A DNA stretch of 64,000 nucleotides from Prorocentrum cordatum (lineage: Eukaryota; Sar; Dinophyceae; Prorocentrales; Prorocentraceae). Of the stretch, positions 21,201-28,745 are shown piece after piece. How positions within the stretch are numbered: position 1 is the stretch's first letter; each line of letters starts with the position of its first letter. The stretch spans positions 103,886-167,885 of the forward strand of contig CAUYUJ010018621.1 of the NCBI GenBank assembly GCA_963575745.1, given 5' to 3'. The notes beneath the pieces were generated by a model. It had not been told where the DNA came from. It saw only the letters and a list, made by a program, of their open reading frames with translations, and made no database searches. The translations under genes and the position numbers were made by a program.

Positions 21201-22515
21201 CCCAGGTTGGTCTTGCCCGCATCACACTTAATCAGCACCGGAGGCCCATACGGCAGGCTCCAGCCGTTCTCAAAGAGCTCCTTCAGCACCTTGCCGGTCT
21301 CTTGCACGAAAAAGGGTAGCATCTGCTGGAGACCGCTGCTGGGGCACACGATGTTCAGGGCCTTCACCTTCATCCCTTCCGTCCAGCCTGGCAGCTCCTT
21401 CACGTCCAGCTCGACCAGCCTCAATGGCGCCAACTTCGACGGCACCTTCACTGGCCGCACGGCCTTGGGAAGCCGCCGTCCTTCACAGACGGAACAGGAA
21501 AACGTCCGCGCCAGGGCCAACACCATCTCACTCGCCTTGGCGTGCTTCAGGATCCTGACCATGTCCTCATTGCTTGGGTGACCAAGGTTAGCGTGCAACC
21601 TCCTGAGGGACGCCTCGAGCGACAGCTTCCGCCGCTTGATCACCTCGTCGTCCTCAGTCGTCGTCAGGGCGTCGGCCGTCTGGAGGACGCAGTCTGCCTC
21701 CAGCTGACTTGCCATAGCACCAGCTATCCTCCTGCAGAGGTCCTCAGGGTACTTCTCCGAGAACGCGCTCCTCTTAATCCCCTTCGAGCTGTCCCAGCAC
21801 CACTGATGTTCATGATCACGAGAACACCGCAGCTCCTTCAGCGTCCACTTGAGCATGTCCGCGTTGGTCGCGAAGCACCACTCCTTGGACATCAGCTTCT
21901 TTGTCACCGGATCTTTCAAACCCACCTGGCACCCGTTGACCGACACCCGGTGTACTCCCGCCACCCGACACAGGCCCAGAACCGACGCGCAGTCCCAGGA
22001 TCTCGCCGTCGGCGGTGCCTCGAGCGTGAAGTATCGACCTCCTCGGATCTGCATCCGAGCCACCACCACACAGAACCTCAGGCACCCGACCGCCTCCTTC
22101 ACTGCCTGGCGGTACTTCTCCGGATCTCGACGCACTTCCGCCATCGTCAGGTTCTGCAGGATCGAAAGGGGACCGCATGGAGGGCTCATGCCCACAAACT
22201 CCGGCTCCTCGACGTCGACCATGTGTAGGATCTTGTGGCGGTCCGCCGCTCGGCGGGCATCCCAGCCGTTCTGCAGGTCGAACGCGCCGAGGCTCTTGAA
22301 CCCCATGGACTCCAGGGCGGGGGTCACTCGTGGCACCGAAAAGATCTCCAGGCACTTCGGTTGGCGGCCCAGCCGGGCCTGCGCCTCGAGAACACCCCTG
22401 ATCACCGACCGCTTGGCCCGCCGACTCATGATGTCGGTGACGCCTTCTGACCACAGGACGTCGGTGTCGTCCCAGTCACCGTCAGCCTCTGGGCTCCGGC
22501 TCGGCCCTAGCGAAA
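17717..22515 (-). CDS. Copia pol: methyltransferase-like domain, integrase, reverse transcriptase, RNase H
   Basis: Numbered from the ATG at 22429. Residues ~25-240 resemble a cytosine-5 methyltransferase fold: LEIFSVP, then SPPCGP (Cys85) and FTLEAPP. Next is the integrase zinc domain (His279, His284, Cys312, Cys315), the integrase core with Asp342, Asp403 and Glu439 (spacing D-35-E), an acidic/Pro-rich linker (~650-780), reverse transcriptase (~840-1090; Asp932 and the HVDD box 1029-1032) and RNase H (Asp1185, Glu1238, Asp1283, Asp1334). Homology seems to end near residue 1390 (~18260); the remaining open frame to 17717 overlaps ORF3 and is probably fortuitous or read only in part. The frame is also open upstream to 22515, where it meets gag at a GGGTTTT heptamer, so expression as a Gag-Pol fusion by -1 frameshifting is likely; independent initiation at 22429 is the alternative. 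Confidence 0.93.
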
Positions 22516-24321
22516 ACCCGACGACGTCGTCGCGACGAACTCCTCGTGCTCCTGCTTCTCCTCCGCAGTCCGCCCGTCGTCCTGCTCCGCCGTCACCATC
22601 ACGTCGACCTCAGCCGTCTGGATCCTCCTGCCGTCCTCGTTCTTCCTCTCGCATAGGTTCAGCTGGTAGTGGCCGCTGGCCGCGACCCGGAGCGGTACCG
22701 TGACGTTGATCCGGGCGAACCGAATCTCATCCCGCTCCATGTCCAGCTGCGCGCCGAGGGCCTTGAGCATGGGCTTGCTGACCAGCAGCGGGGTCTCGCC
22801 TGGGACGACGCACAGGCGGAGCACCAGGAGGCGACCGCCCACTCGGCACTGGATCTCCGCGGTGTAGATTGACTCCAGTGTCTCCTGGTTGCCGAAACGG
22901 AAGGTCGTCGCTTTCGTCTGCTTGATCGTTTTCACCGCGAGACCTGCTTTCTCCATCTCCATCTTGTGCTCCTTGAGGGTCTTCTCGCCGATGACTCCCT
23001 TGCCGCACCCAGTGTCGACCACGCCCGACCCCGGCTCGTGAGCCGATGCCGCCAGCACCTCTGGCATCTCCTCGTCCTTGTGCATCGTGGTCAGCCTGTG
23101 GTATGCCTCGATCACGTCGTCCATGTCATCCCTCGCCGCCGTGTACGCCTCGTACAGATCGTCTATGTCCTGATCCTCGTCCTCCTCGTCGGCCGTCAGC
23201 TCGCAGTCGCACTCATCGTCGTCGCTGCAGCCGCCGGCACTCAAGGGCCGCCGGATCTCGTCGTCGCACACGTCGCACTCGAAGGTCTCCTCCTCGACGA
23301 TGTCCCCGGTCCTGCCGTCACCGGCCACGAAGACGTCTTCGTCCGTGTCACTCTCGTAGACCGTGACCACATCGCTGCGCTTCTCGCCGTCTTTGCCCTT
23401 GTGCTTGTGGTCCCGAGGGGGAGGGCGGCGTTGTCGACGCGGCTTCTTGCAGTCTCTGCTGAAGTGGCCGACCTCGTCACAATTGTAGCATCGCACTCGC
23501 TTCGCCATCGCCTTGGTGTCCGGCTTCTTCGGACCGAAGCCCCGAGCCAGCTGCTCCTTCGTGATCTTGTTGCGCTGGTCGCGCCAGGACACAAGTATCT
23601 CGATGGCCTCACTCTCGTCCAGGATGTCCCCGTCCTCGGTCTCCTCACTCATGTCGAAGCCCGCCAGCAGCGCCGTGATATCCGAGACGTCGTCACTCTC
23701 GTCGACTTCTTCTTTTGCCACGTGTGCCCCGAACGCCCTCGACTGCTGGCCAAAGTCCGCCAAGCCGTTGGGGTACGTCGTCCTGAGCGCCATCGCCACG
23801 TCCTTTTCCTTGTATGATCGGCTCGATGCTGCCAGGACGACCGCGAGGTTCTGCGGCGCCAGGTGCACGCCCAGCAGCAGGAGGTACCCACGCGCCATGT
23901 CCGGCAGCACCACGCCCTCGGTCTCGCCCTTGGCGAACGCCGCCTGAGCTCGACCGCAGTAGGCCGCCATCGACTCGCCCTTGGCCAGGCGAATCGTGAA
24001 TACCTCTTTCAGCGCTTCTCCGAGACGATCGTGGGCTGCCACGTCGGGGAAGCGTGAGTCAAGAGTCTCGAAAATGAGCTGCTCGCCGCCGTCTTGTTCT
24101 AGGTCGTCCATGTCGACCACCTCCAGCGCCCTGGCGGCGACGTCGTCCAGCAGCGTGAACAGCGTTGGCCCTAAGGCCGTCGCAGGCGTCCCCTTCGCCT
24201 TCTGCACGATGAGGTACGCCCGCGCCCACTTCTTCCAGGATCGATATTCCCGAAAGGCATCAGCTCCATTCCCGGCGAACCTCCTGATCGCGCCGCCGGG
24301 TCCCCCGTTGTCCGTGTTCAT
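22507..24321 (-). CDS. Copia gag with CCHC zinc knuckle and aspartic protease (604 aa)
   Basis: Capsid and nucleocapsid precursor with the protease at its end. Start ATG at 24319-24321 (MNTDNGGPGG); the frame is open a further nine codons but only from a GTG. The N-terminal ~250 residues are a helical copia-type Gag (UBN2/DUF4219-like, by general appearance). The zinc knuckle CYNCDEVGHFSRDC (CX2CX4HX4C) is at ~278-291, followed by a basic patch, then a very acidic Cys-containing segment (~345-395). The protease motif VVDTGCGKGVIG (catalytic Asp ~436) is followed by ~130 residues typical of a retropepsin. Stop TAG 22507-22509. Having gag-protease in one ORF and pol in another is uncommon for copia elements, most of which use a single frame. 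Confidence 0.93.
   Translation of the reverse strand: MNTDNGGPGGAIRRFAGNGADAFREYRSWKKWARAYLIVQKAKGTPATALGPTLFTLLDDVAARALEVVDMDDLEQDGGEQLIFETLDSRFPDVAAHDRLGEALKEVFTIRLAKGESMAAYCGRAQAAFAKGETEGVVLPDMARGYLLLLGVHLAPQNLAVVLAASSRSYKEKDVAMALRTTYPNGLADFGQQSRAFGAHVAKEEVDESDDVSDITALLAGFDMSEETEDGDILDESEAIEILVSWRDQRNKITKEQLARGFGPKKPDTKAMAKRVRCYNCDEVGHFSRDCKKPRRQRRPPPRDHKHKGKDGEKRSDVVTVYESDTDEDVFVAGDGRTGDIVEEETFECDVCDDEIRRPLSAGGCSDDDECDCELTADEEDEDQDIDDLYEAYTAARDDMDDVIEAYHRLTTMHKDEEMPEVLAASAHEPGSGVVDTGCGKGVIGEKTLKEHKMEMEKAGLAVKTIKQTKATTFRFGNQETLESIYTAEIQCRVGGRLLVLRLCVVPGETPLLVSKPMLKALGAQLDMERDEIRFARINVTVPLRVAASGHYQLNLCERKNEDGRRIQTAEVDVMVTAEQDDGRTAEEKQEHEEFVATTSSGFR
22513..22519 (-). promoter_or_regulatory. 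-1 ribosomal frameshift site G GGT TTT
   Basis: In the gag frame the last codons read TCG GGT TTT CGC TAG. The heptamer G GGT TTT fits the X XXY YYZ rule for tandem tRNA slippage, and a one-base backward slip here enters exactly the pol frame (TTT TCG CTA GGG), two codons before the gag stop. The same type of site is known in retroviruses and in yeast L-A virus. Function here is inferred from position and frame. Confidence 0.75.
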
Positions 24322-24394
24322 CACCTTCTTCTGGCGTCCCGCTGGCACTCGCCTGAGTGCCCCCCGGTGCGACAGCGCCTGCTATCGCGCGGCA

Positions 24395-24409
24395 CGCTCC
24401 GCTCTACCA
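24395..24409 (-). promoter_or_regulatory. Primer-binding site TGGTAGAGCGGAGCG
   Basis: Begins one base after the 5' LTR in sense. Its complement ends ..CCGCTCTACCA, the form of a tRNA 3' end with discriminator A and CCA. The implied first pair A1:U72 is typical of eukaryotic initiator tRNA, but the particular tRNA was not identified. Confidence 0.7.
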
Positions 24410-24410
24410 A

Positions 24411-24549
24411 TGCAGATTGGGCTCCGAGGAGGGAGCGCCCGCTCCCTCTTTTCCACACCTGTGGCAAGCCAAAATGCTGCAGCATCAACACGCACATGCA
24501 CGACAGTAACATACACGCCAGGGACCTCCCCGGAGCCCTGAGATCAGCA
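24411..24549 (-). repeat. 5' LTR of the copia element
   Basis: 139 bp; reads the same as the copy at 17381-17519. The promoter and start of the genomic RNA should lie here; no TATA box is evident, as is usual in dinoflagellates. Confidence 0.95.
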
Positions 24550-24554
24550 TGTCC
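24550..24554. repeat. Target-site duplication TGTCC, right copy
   Basis: Matches 17376-17380 exactly. Confidence 0.88.
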
Positions 24555-24623
24555 CCAACTGGGGTGGTAATTTGGCGGGGGTCTCGAAGGGGATACAGAT
24601 AGGGATGGGGATCGGTTAAACGA

Positions 24624-24880
24624 TACCGAACCACTGCTCATGGGGGCGTTTTAACATGTGTGTTTCCAGCTTTGACCCCAAACAACGCTTGTCATATGGA
24701 GCGGAATATTTGTGGTGCAGTCGGCGTGGCACATCCCATGTAAGGCAACCTGCATGGTAAACTCCAGATGATGTAATTCACTTTGACCGTCTTGAAGCTG
24801 TCCTCTCTACTGCTCGTGCAAACATCCCACCCTCCCCCCCGCAACTTGGTCGCAAGACTTCTTAAGACAAGACCGTGACT
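24624..24880. other. Unique spacer right of the copia insertion
   Basis: About 260 bp of mixed-composition sequence before the (ACG)n microsatellite. No gene or repeat was seen. Confidence 0.4.
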
Positions 24881-25475
24881 GTAGGTACCACATGGCACTT
24901 GGCCACGGCACCGACGCCGACGACGACAGCGACAACGACGACGACGGCGCCGCAGACACCGACTACGACGACACCGCCGACGTCGACGTCGACGAAGACG
25001 ACGACGACGCCGACGCCGACGACGAAGACGACGACGACGTCGCCAACGGAGACGACGACGAGGGAGGAGAAAAAACAACGACGGCGACAACGACGACAAC
25101 GACGATGGAGGAGGGAAGACGGCGACGACGCGAACGACGAAGAAGGAGGAAGGACGGCGACGCCGACGACAACAACGACGAGGGAGGAGGGAAGACGACG
25201 ACGACGACGACAACGACGACGACGACGGCGACGAAATAGGAGGGACGACGACGAGACGCCGACGACGGACGACGACGACGACGAGGGAGGAAGATAACGA
25301 CGAGGGAGGAGTGAAGACCACGACGACGACGACGACGACGACGACGGCGACGAAATAGGAGGGACAACGACGAGACGCCGACGAAGACGACGAGGGAGGA
25401 AGGACGACCACGGCGACAACGACGACGGAAGCGACGACGACGCCAAGACGACGACGACGACGAGGAAAGACAGAA

Positions 25476-25510
<35 letters not shown>

Positions 25511-25555
25511 GGGAGGACGGCGACGACGACGACGACGACGACGCAAGAGCGCGCG
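24881..25555. repeat. (ACG)n trinucleotide tract with GAGGGAGGA interruptions
   Basis: Nearly 700 bp of GACGACGAC-type repeat, broken by GAGGGAGGAxGAAGACGACG blocks spaced 60-130 bp apart. All six frames give homopolymer-like peptides; not coding. Confidence 0.95.
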
Positions 25556-25564
25556 CGCACGCTT

Positions 25565-25816
25565 TTGTTGAAGATCCATGTTGCGAAACCTTGGGTTTCC
25601 CCCCCACATCCAAAGTGGGGTTCTTGTTTTCTCTGCACACCCCGCGCAGGAACACTCACCCCACCCCCTCTCCTCTTCTGCCTTCGCACACTCACTCACT
25701 CACTCACTCACTCATCATCATCACCACTCACTCACACTCACAGTCACTCACACTCTCTCATCATCAACATCAGCATCATCACTCGCGCTCTCTCACACGC
25801 CCAGTCACTCACATAC

Positions 25817-25855
<39 letters not shown>

Positions 25856-26184
25856 GCATCATCATCATTCCCCACATCCTAAGTGTGGTTCTTGTTTTCT
25901 CTGCACACCCTCCGCGCAGGATCTCTCCTCCTCCTCCTCCTCCTCCTCCTCCCTCTCCTCTGCTCCTCTTTGCTTCCTCCTCCGCATCATCATCACCATC
26001 ACCATCACTCCCCAACTCATCATCATCATCATCATCATCAGCATCACCATCACCATCGCACGATCACTCACCATCATCGGCACCGAACGATCATCATCAT
26101 CATCATCATCTTCATCATCATCATCATCATCAACATCAACATCATCATCATCATCAGCATCATCAGCATCATCAGCATCATCAG

Positions 26185-26219
<35 letters not shown>

Positions 26220-26228
26220 CTACTCGCT
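25565..26228. repeat. (TCA)n / (CTCACT)n microsatellites with a repeated 50-bp block
   Basis: (ACTC)n and (ATC)n runs enclose two copies of CCACATCC(A)AAGTG.GGTTCTTGTTTTCTCTGCACACC (25602-25650 and 25870-25920), each followed by a CGCAGGA and CTCC-type run. No gene. Confidence 0.93.
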
Positions 26229-26229
26229 G

Positions 26230-27258
26230 ATTTGAGGCCTGAATATGGAGGAAGTGTCAGGCGGGAGCCTCGTCTGTGAGTGAATTGTGGGGAAGTCTCA
26301 GGCGGGAGCCCCCTCCCTATGGGGCCCGCACTTCATGTTCGAATCCGAGCGGGTCATCCGAAACGTGTAACTGTCGTCACTGTTGGCCTCTTGAGACCTG
26401 AATATGGAGGAAGTCTCGAGCGGGAGCCTCGTCTGTGAGTGAATTGCGAGGAAGTCTCAGGCGGGAGCCCCCTCCCTATGGGGCCCGCACTTCATGTTCG
26501 AATCCGAGCGGGTCATCCGAACGTGTAACTGCCGTCACTTTTGGGCTCTTGAGGCCTGAATATGGAGGAAGTCTCGAGCGGGAGCCTCGTCTGTGAGTGA
26601 ATTGCGAGGAAGTCTCAGGCGGGAGCCCCCTCCCTATGGGGCCCGCACTTCATGTTGAATCCGAGCGGGTCATCCGAAACGTGTAACTGTCGTCACTTTT
26701 ATGGAGGAAGTCTCGAGCGGGAGCCTCGTCTGTGAGTGAATTGCGAGGAGTCTCAGGCGGGAGCCCCCTCCCTATGGGGCCCGCACTTCATGTTCGAATC
26801 CGAGCGGGTCATCCGCAACGTGTAACTGTCGTCACTTTGGGGCTCTTGAGGCCTGAATATGGAGGAAGTCTCGAGCGGGAGCCTCGTCTGTGAGCGAATT
26901 GCGAGGAAGTCTCAGGCGGGAGCCCCCTCCCTATGGGGCCCGCACTTCATGTTCGAATCCGAGCGGGTCATCCGAAACGTGTAACTGTCGTCACTTTGGG
27001 CTCTTGAGGCCTGAATATGGAGGAAGTCTCGAGCGGGAGCCTCGTCTGTGAGTGAATTGCGAGGAAGTCTCAGGCGGGAGCCCCCTCCCTATGGGGCCCG
27101 CACTTCATGTTCGAATCCGACGGGTCATCCGCAACGTGCAACTGTCGTCACTTTTGGGCTCTTGAGACCTGAATATGGAGGAAGTCTCGAGCGGGAGCCT
27201 CGTCTGTGAGTGAATTGCGAGGGAGTCTCAGGCGGGAGCCCCCTCCCTATGGGGCCCG
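26230..27258. repeat. ~158-bp satellite (7 units)
   Basis: Units start with GAG(G/A)CCTGAATATGGAGGAA at about 26234, 26393, 26551, ~26701 (truncated), 26848, 27006 and 27163. Each has GTCTCGAGCGGGAGCCTCGT, CTCCCTATGGGGCCCGC and TTCATGTTCGAATCCGAGCG. GTTCGAATCC fits the RNA polymerase III B-box consensus, but no matching A box or tRNA fold was found. The last unit runs out into a purine-rich tract. Confidence 0.92.
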
Positions 27259-27575
27259 CTTCCCGAGGCGCTGGCCGAGGCGGCGACGGCGCTGAGGAAA
27301 ATGGATTTGCTTGCCCCGACGAGGGGGAAGGGGAGGTGCACATGGAGAAAAAGCAGGGGGATAGGAGGGAAGGGGCATGGGGGAGGCCGACGACGAGGAG
27401 GAGGTGGCGCGAGAGGAGGAGGAGGAGGAGGAGGAGGAGGAGGAGGAGGAGGAGGAGGAGGAGGAAGGAGAAAGAGGAGGAGGAGGAGAGAAATAGAAGG
27501 GGGAAGAGAGGGCAGTGCAGGGGGCGAGAGGAGAGGGTGTCCGCCAGGGGGAGGAGGAAAGGGCAAAGGGTAAGC
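27259..27575. repeat. (GGA)n purine-rich tract
   Basis: AGGAGGAGG runs with GAGAGGAGAGGGTG tails. Not coding. Confidence 0.9.
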
Positions 27576-27579
27576 TAAA

Positions 27580-28050
27580 CAGATTTTCATGTGGGGTCCG
27601 ACCGTCGGAGTAATTGTATGTTTTTTGGACGTACGATTTTGAGATCCTTCCGAAACCGATGGGTTTTGAAGGTTTTCGGCATACGCCCGCGACGACGCGC
27701 GTGTCTGCAATTCGTCCCGTTTGTTGCAGAAGATTCTCGCGACGGCACACGCGCAAGGGCGTTCGACAGATTTCGACACTCGCGCGCGCGAAGCCCGTTT
27801 GGTAGCATTTTGTGAACAACTTGAAAAACCTATGGTTTTCTTAAGATTTCGCAAGAGCTCGCGCGGAAGCTGTTTTAGCAAATCAGTGTTGCGAAACCCT
27901 GTTTTTGTATGTGTTTTGGAAATTCGATTGCGAAATCCTTCCGATACCGAAGGTTTGTGAAGGATTACGGCATGCGCGCGCGACGACGCGCGCGTGTGCA
28001 CTTCGTCCCATTTTTTCGAAGGGATTCGTAAAAAAGTGCTATGTTCGAGC
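27580..28050. repeat. Two diverged ~300-bp repeat units
   Basis: GTATGTTTTTTGGACGTACG..CGAAATCCTTCCGA-like, ACCGA.GG.TTTG.GAAGG and CGACGACGCGCGTGTxTGCA appear at 27614-27725 and again at 27905-28015, interrupted by substitutions. No coding signal. Confidence 0.7.
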
Positions 28051-28745
28051 AACAAATGTCACCGCATAGTGTTTTTTTTTACCAAGGAACCTCAGGGGGG
28101 GGAACCCGGCCTGCCTGGGATGGTACGATTTCATATTTAGGATGGACGAGTGTGCAGAAAATATATGAGATCACATTATCCCAGGGGGAAACGATAAGTC
28201 CGGGGGGGGTAGAGTCTATATTCTCTTTGTAGAAAAGAGAACTCACCCACCGCGCAACAGCGTGGGTGGTCCCAAGAGCGTCTTCTTCCTTCTTCCCCTT
28301 CGAGGAGGGATCTCCCCCTCCTCCCTATCCCCTCCCCTGGTTTGGACTATAAGGGGACCGCGAGGTGTCAGAGAGTCCTTTTTGGCCTAAGACGGCTCTA
28401 AGAGGGCCACGGATAATCCAAGAAGGCCTCCAAGATAGCTCGAGATAGCACCAGATGGCTGAACATTACCAACATGCCTCCAAGAGGCCCCAAGACCACT
28501 CCACGACGGCTCCAAGAGCGGCCACGAATCGTCCTGGGGAGACCTCTGAGAGGCCAAAATCTTTCTCAAAGAGCTGAGGTGCTTCGATGTCGTGTGGCGT
28601 CTCGCCTTTTTCGCTCCCGAGGGACTCCGAGGCCGAAAGATTGCGCAGGATCACCCAAGAGAGCCTCGAGAGGGGACCACGAATGGTCCAAGATGGCTCC
28701 AAGAGCGCCCCAGGAGCGGGACCCGCGTCAAGTTCCAGAATCACC
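28051..28745. other. Spacer with an inverted relative of the CTTGG satellites
   Basis: 28051-28370 is unique. 28370-28740 is built of CCAAGAxGGCTCCAAGAG words, the reverse complement of the CTTGGGGCC-type satellites found at 33-41 kb, and then joins the 187-bp array at CCCTGGAACGGTTCCGGGGTGA. Confidence 0.6.

Larger units (their letters stand above)
22430..24321 (-). other. gag/pol junction region (gag ORF plus 77-nt open link to pol)
   Basis: Between the gag stop (22507-22509) and the first pol ATG (22429) the pol frame has no stop and reads GFSLGPSRSPEADGDWDD.., an acidic linker. This supports translation through the junction. The segment just downstream of the slippery site is GC-rich with short complementary words (AGCC and GGCT about 10 nt apart) that might form the stimulatory hairpin or pseudoknot. 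Confidence 0.5.
17381..24549 (-). mobile_element. Complete Ty1/copia LTR retrotransposon (7,169 bp)
   Basis: Transcribed on the minus strand. It has two 139-bp LTRs that read identical, with TG..CA ends and a 5-bp TGTCC target duplication. Order in sense: LTR, tRNA primer-binding site, gag with CCHC knuckle and aspartic protease, pol with methyltransferase-like domain, integrase, reverse transcriptase, RNase H, an extra ORF, LTR. Integrase before reverse transcriptase defines the copia order. All catalytic residues are present and no frame is broken apart from the programmed-looking -1 shift, so the copy looks young and possibly active. The LTRs are very short, and no clear polypurine tract precedes the 3' LTR (the sense strand there is T-rich, TTTTTTTGTTTTTAG). 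Confidence 0.95.
17273..24623. mobile_element. Short inverted-repeat (MITE-like) element split by the copia insertion
   Basis: CGTTTAACCGATCCCCATCCC at 17274-17294 is matched exactly in reverse complement at 24602-24622, with one more matching base outside on each side (17273 and 24623). Removing the copia element and one copy of its 5-bp duplication leaves an element of about 177 bp with 22-bp terminal inverted repeats. ACCACTG occurs at 17262-17268 and again at 24630-24636, a possible but offset flanking duplication. No transposase is encoded, so this would be non-autonomous. Confidence 0.6.

Noticed and set aside
19828-23950. Plus-strand and alternate-frame ORFs of 100-280 codons opposite gag and pol
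   Set aside because: Shadows of GC-rich coding sequence; no independent motifs.
26230-27258. tRNA genes in the 158-bp repeat
   Set aside because: Only the B-box-like decamer is present; flanking bases do not pair as a T arm and no acceptor stem exists.
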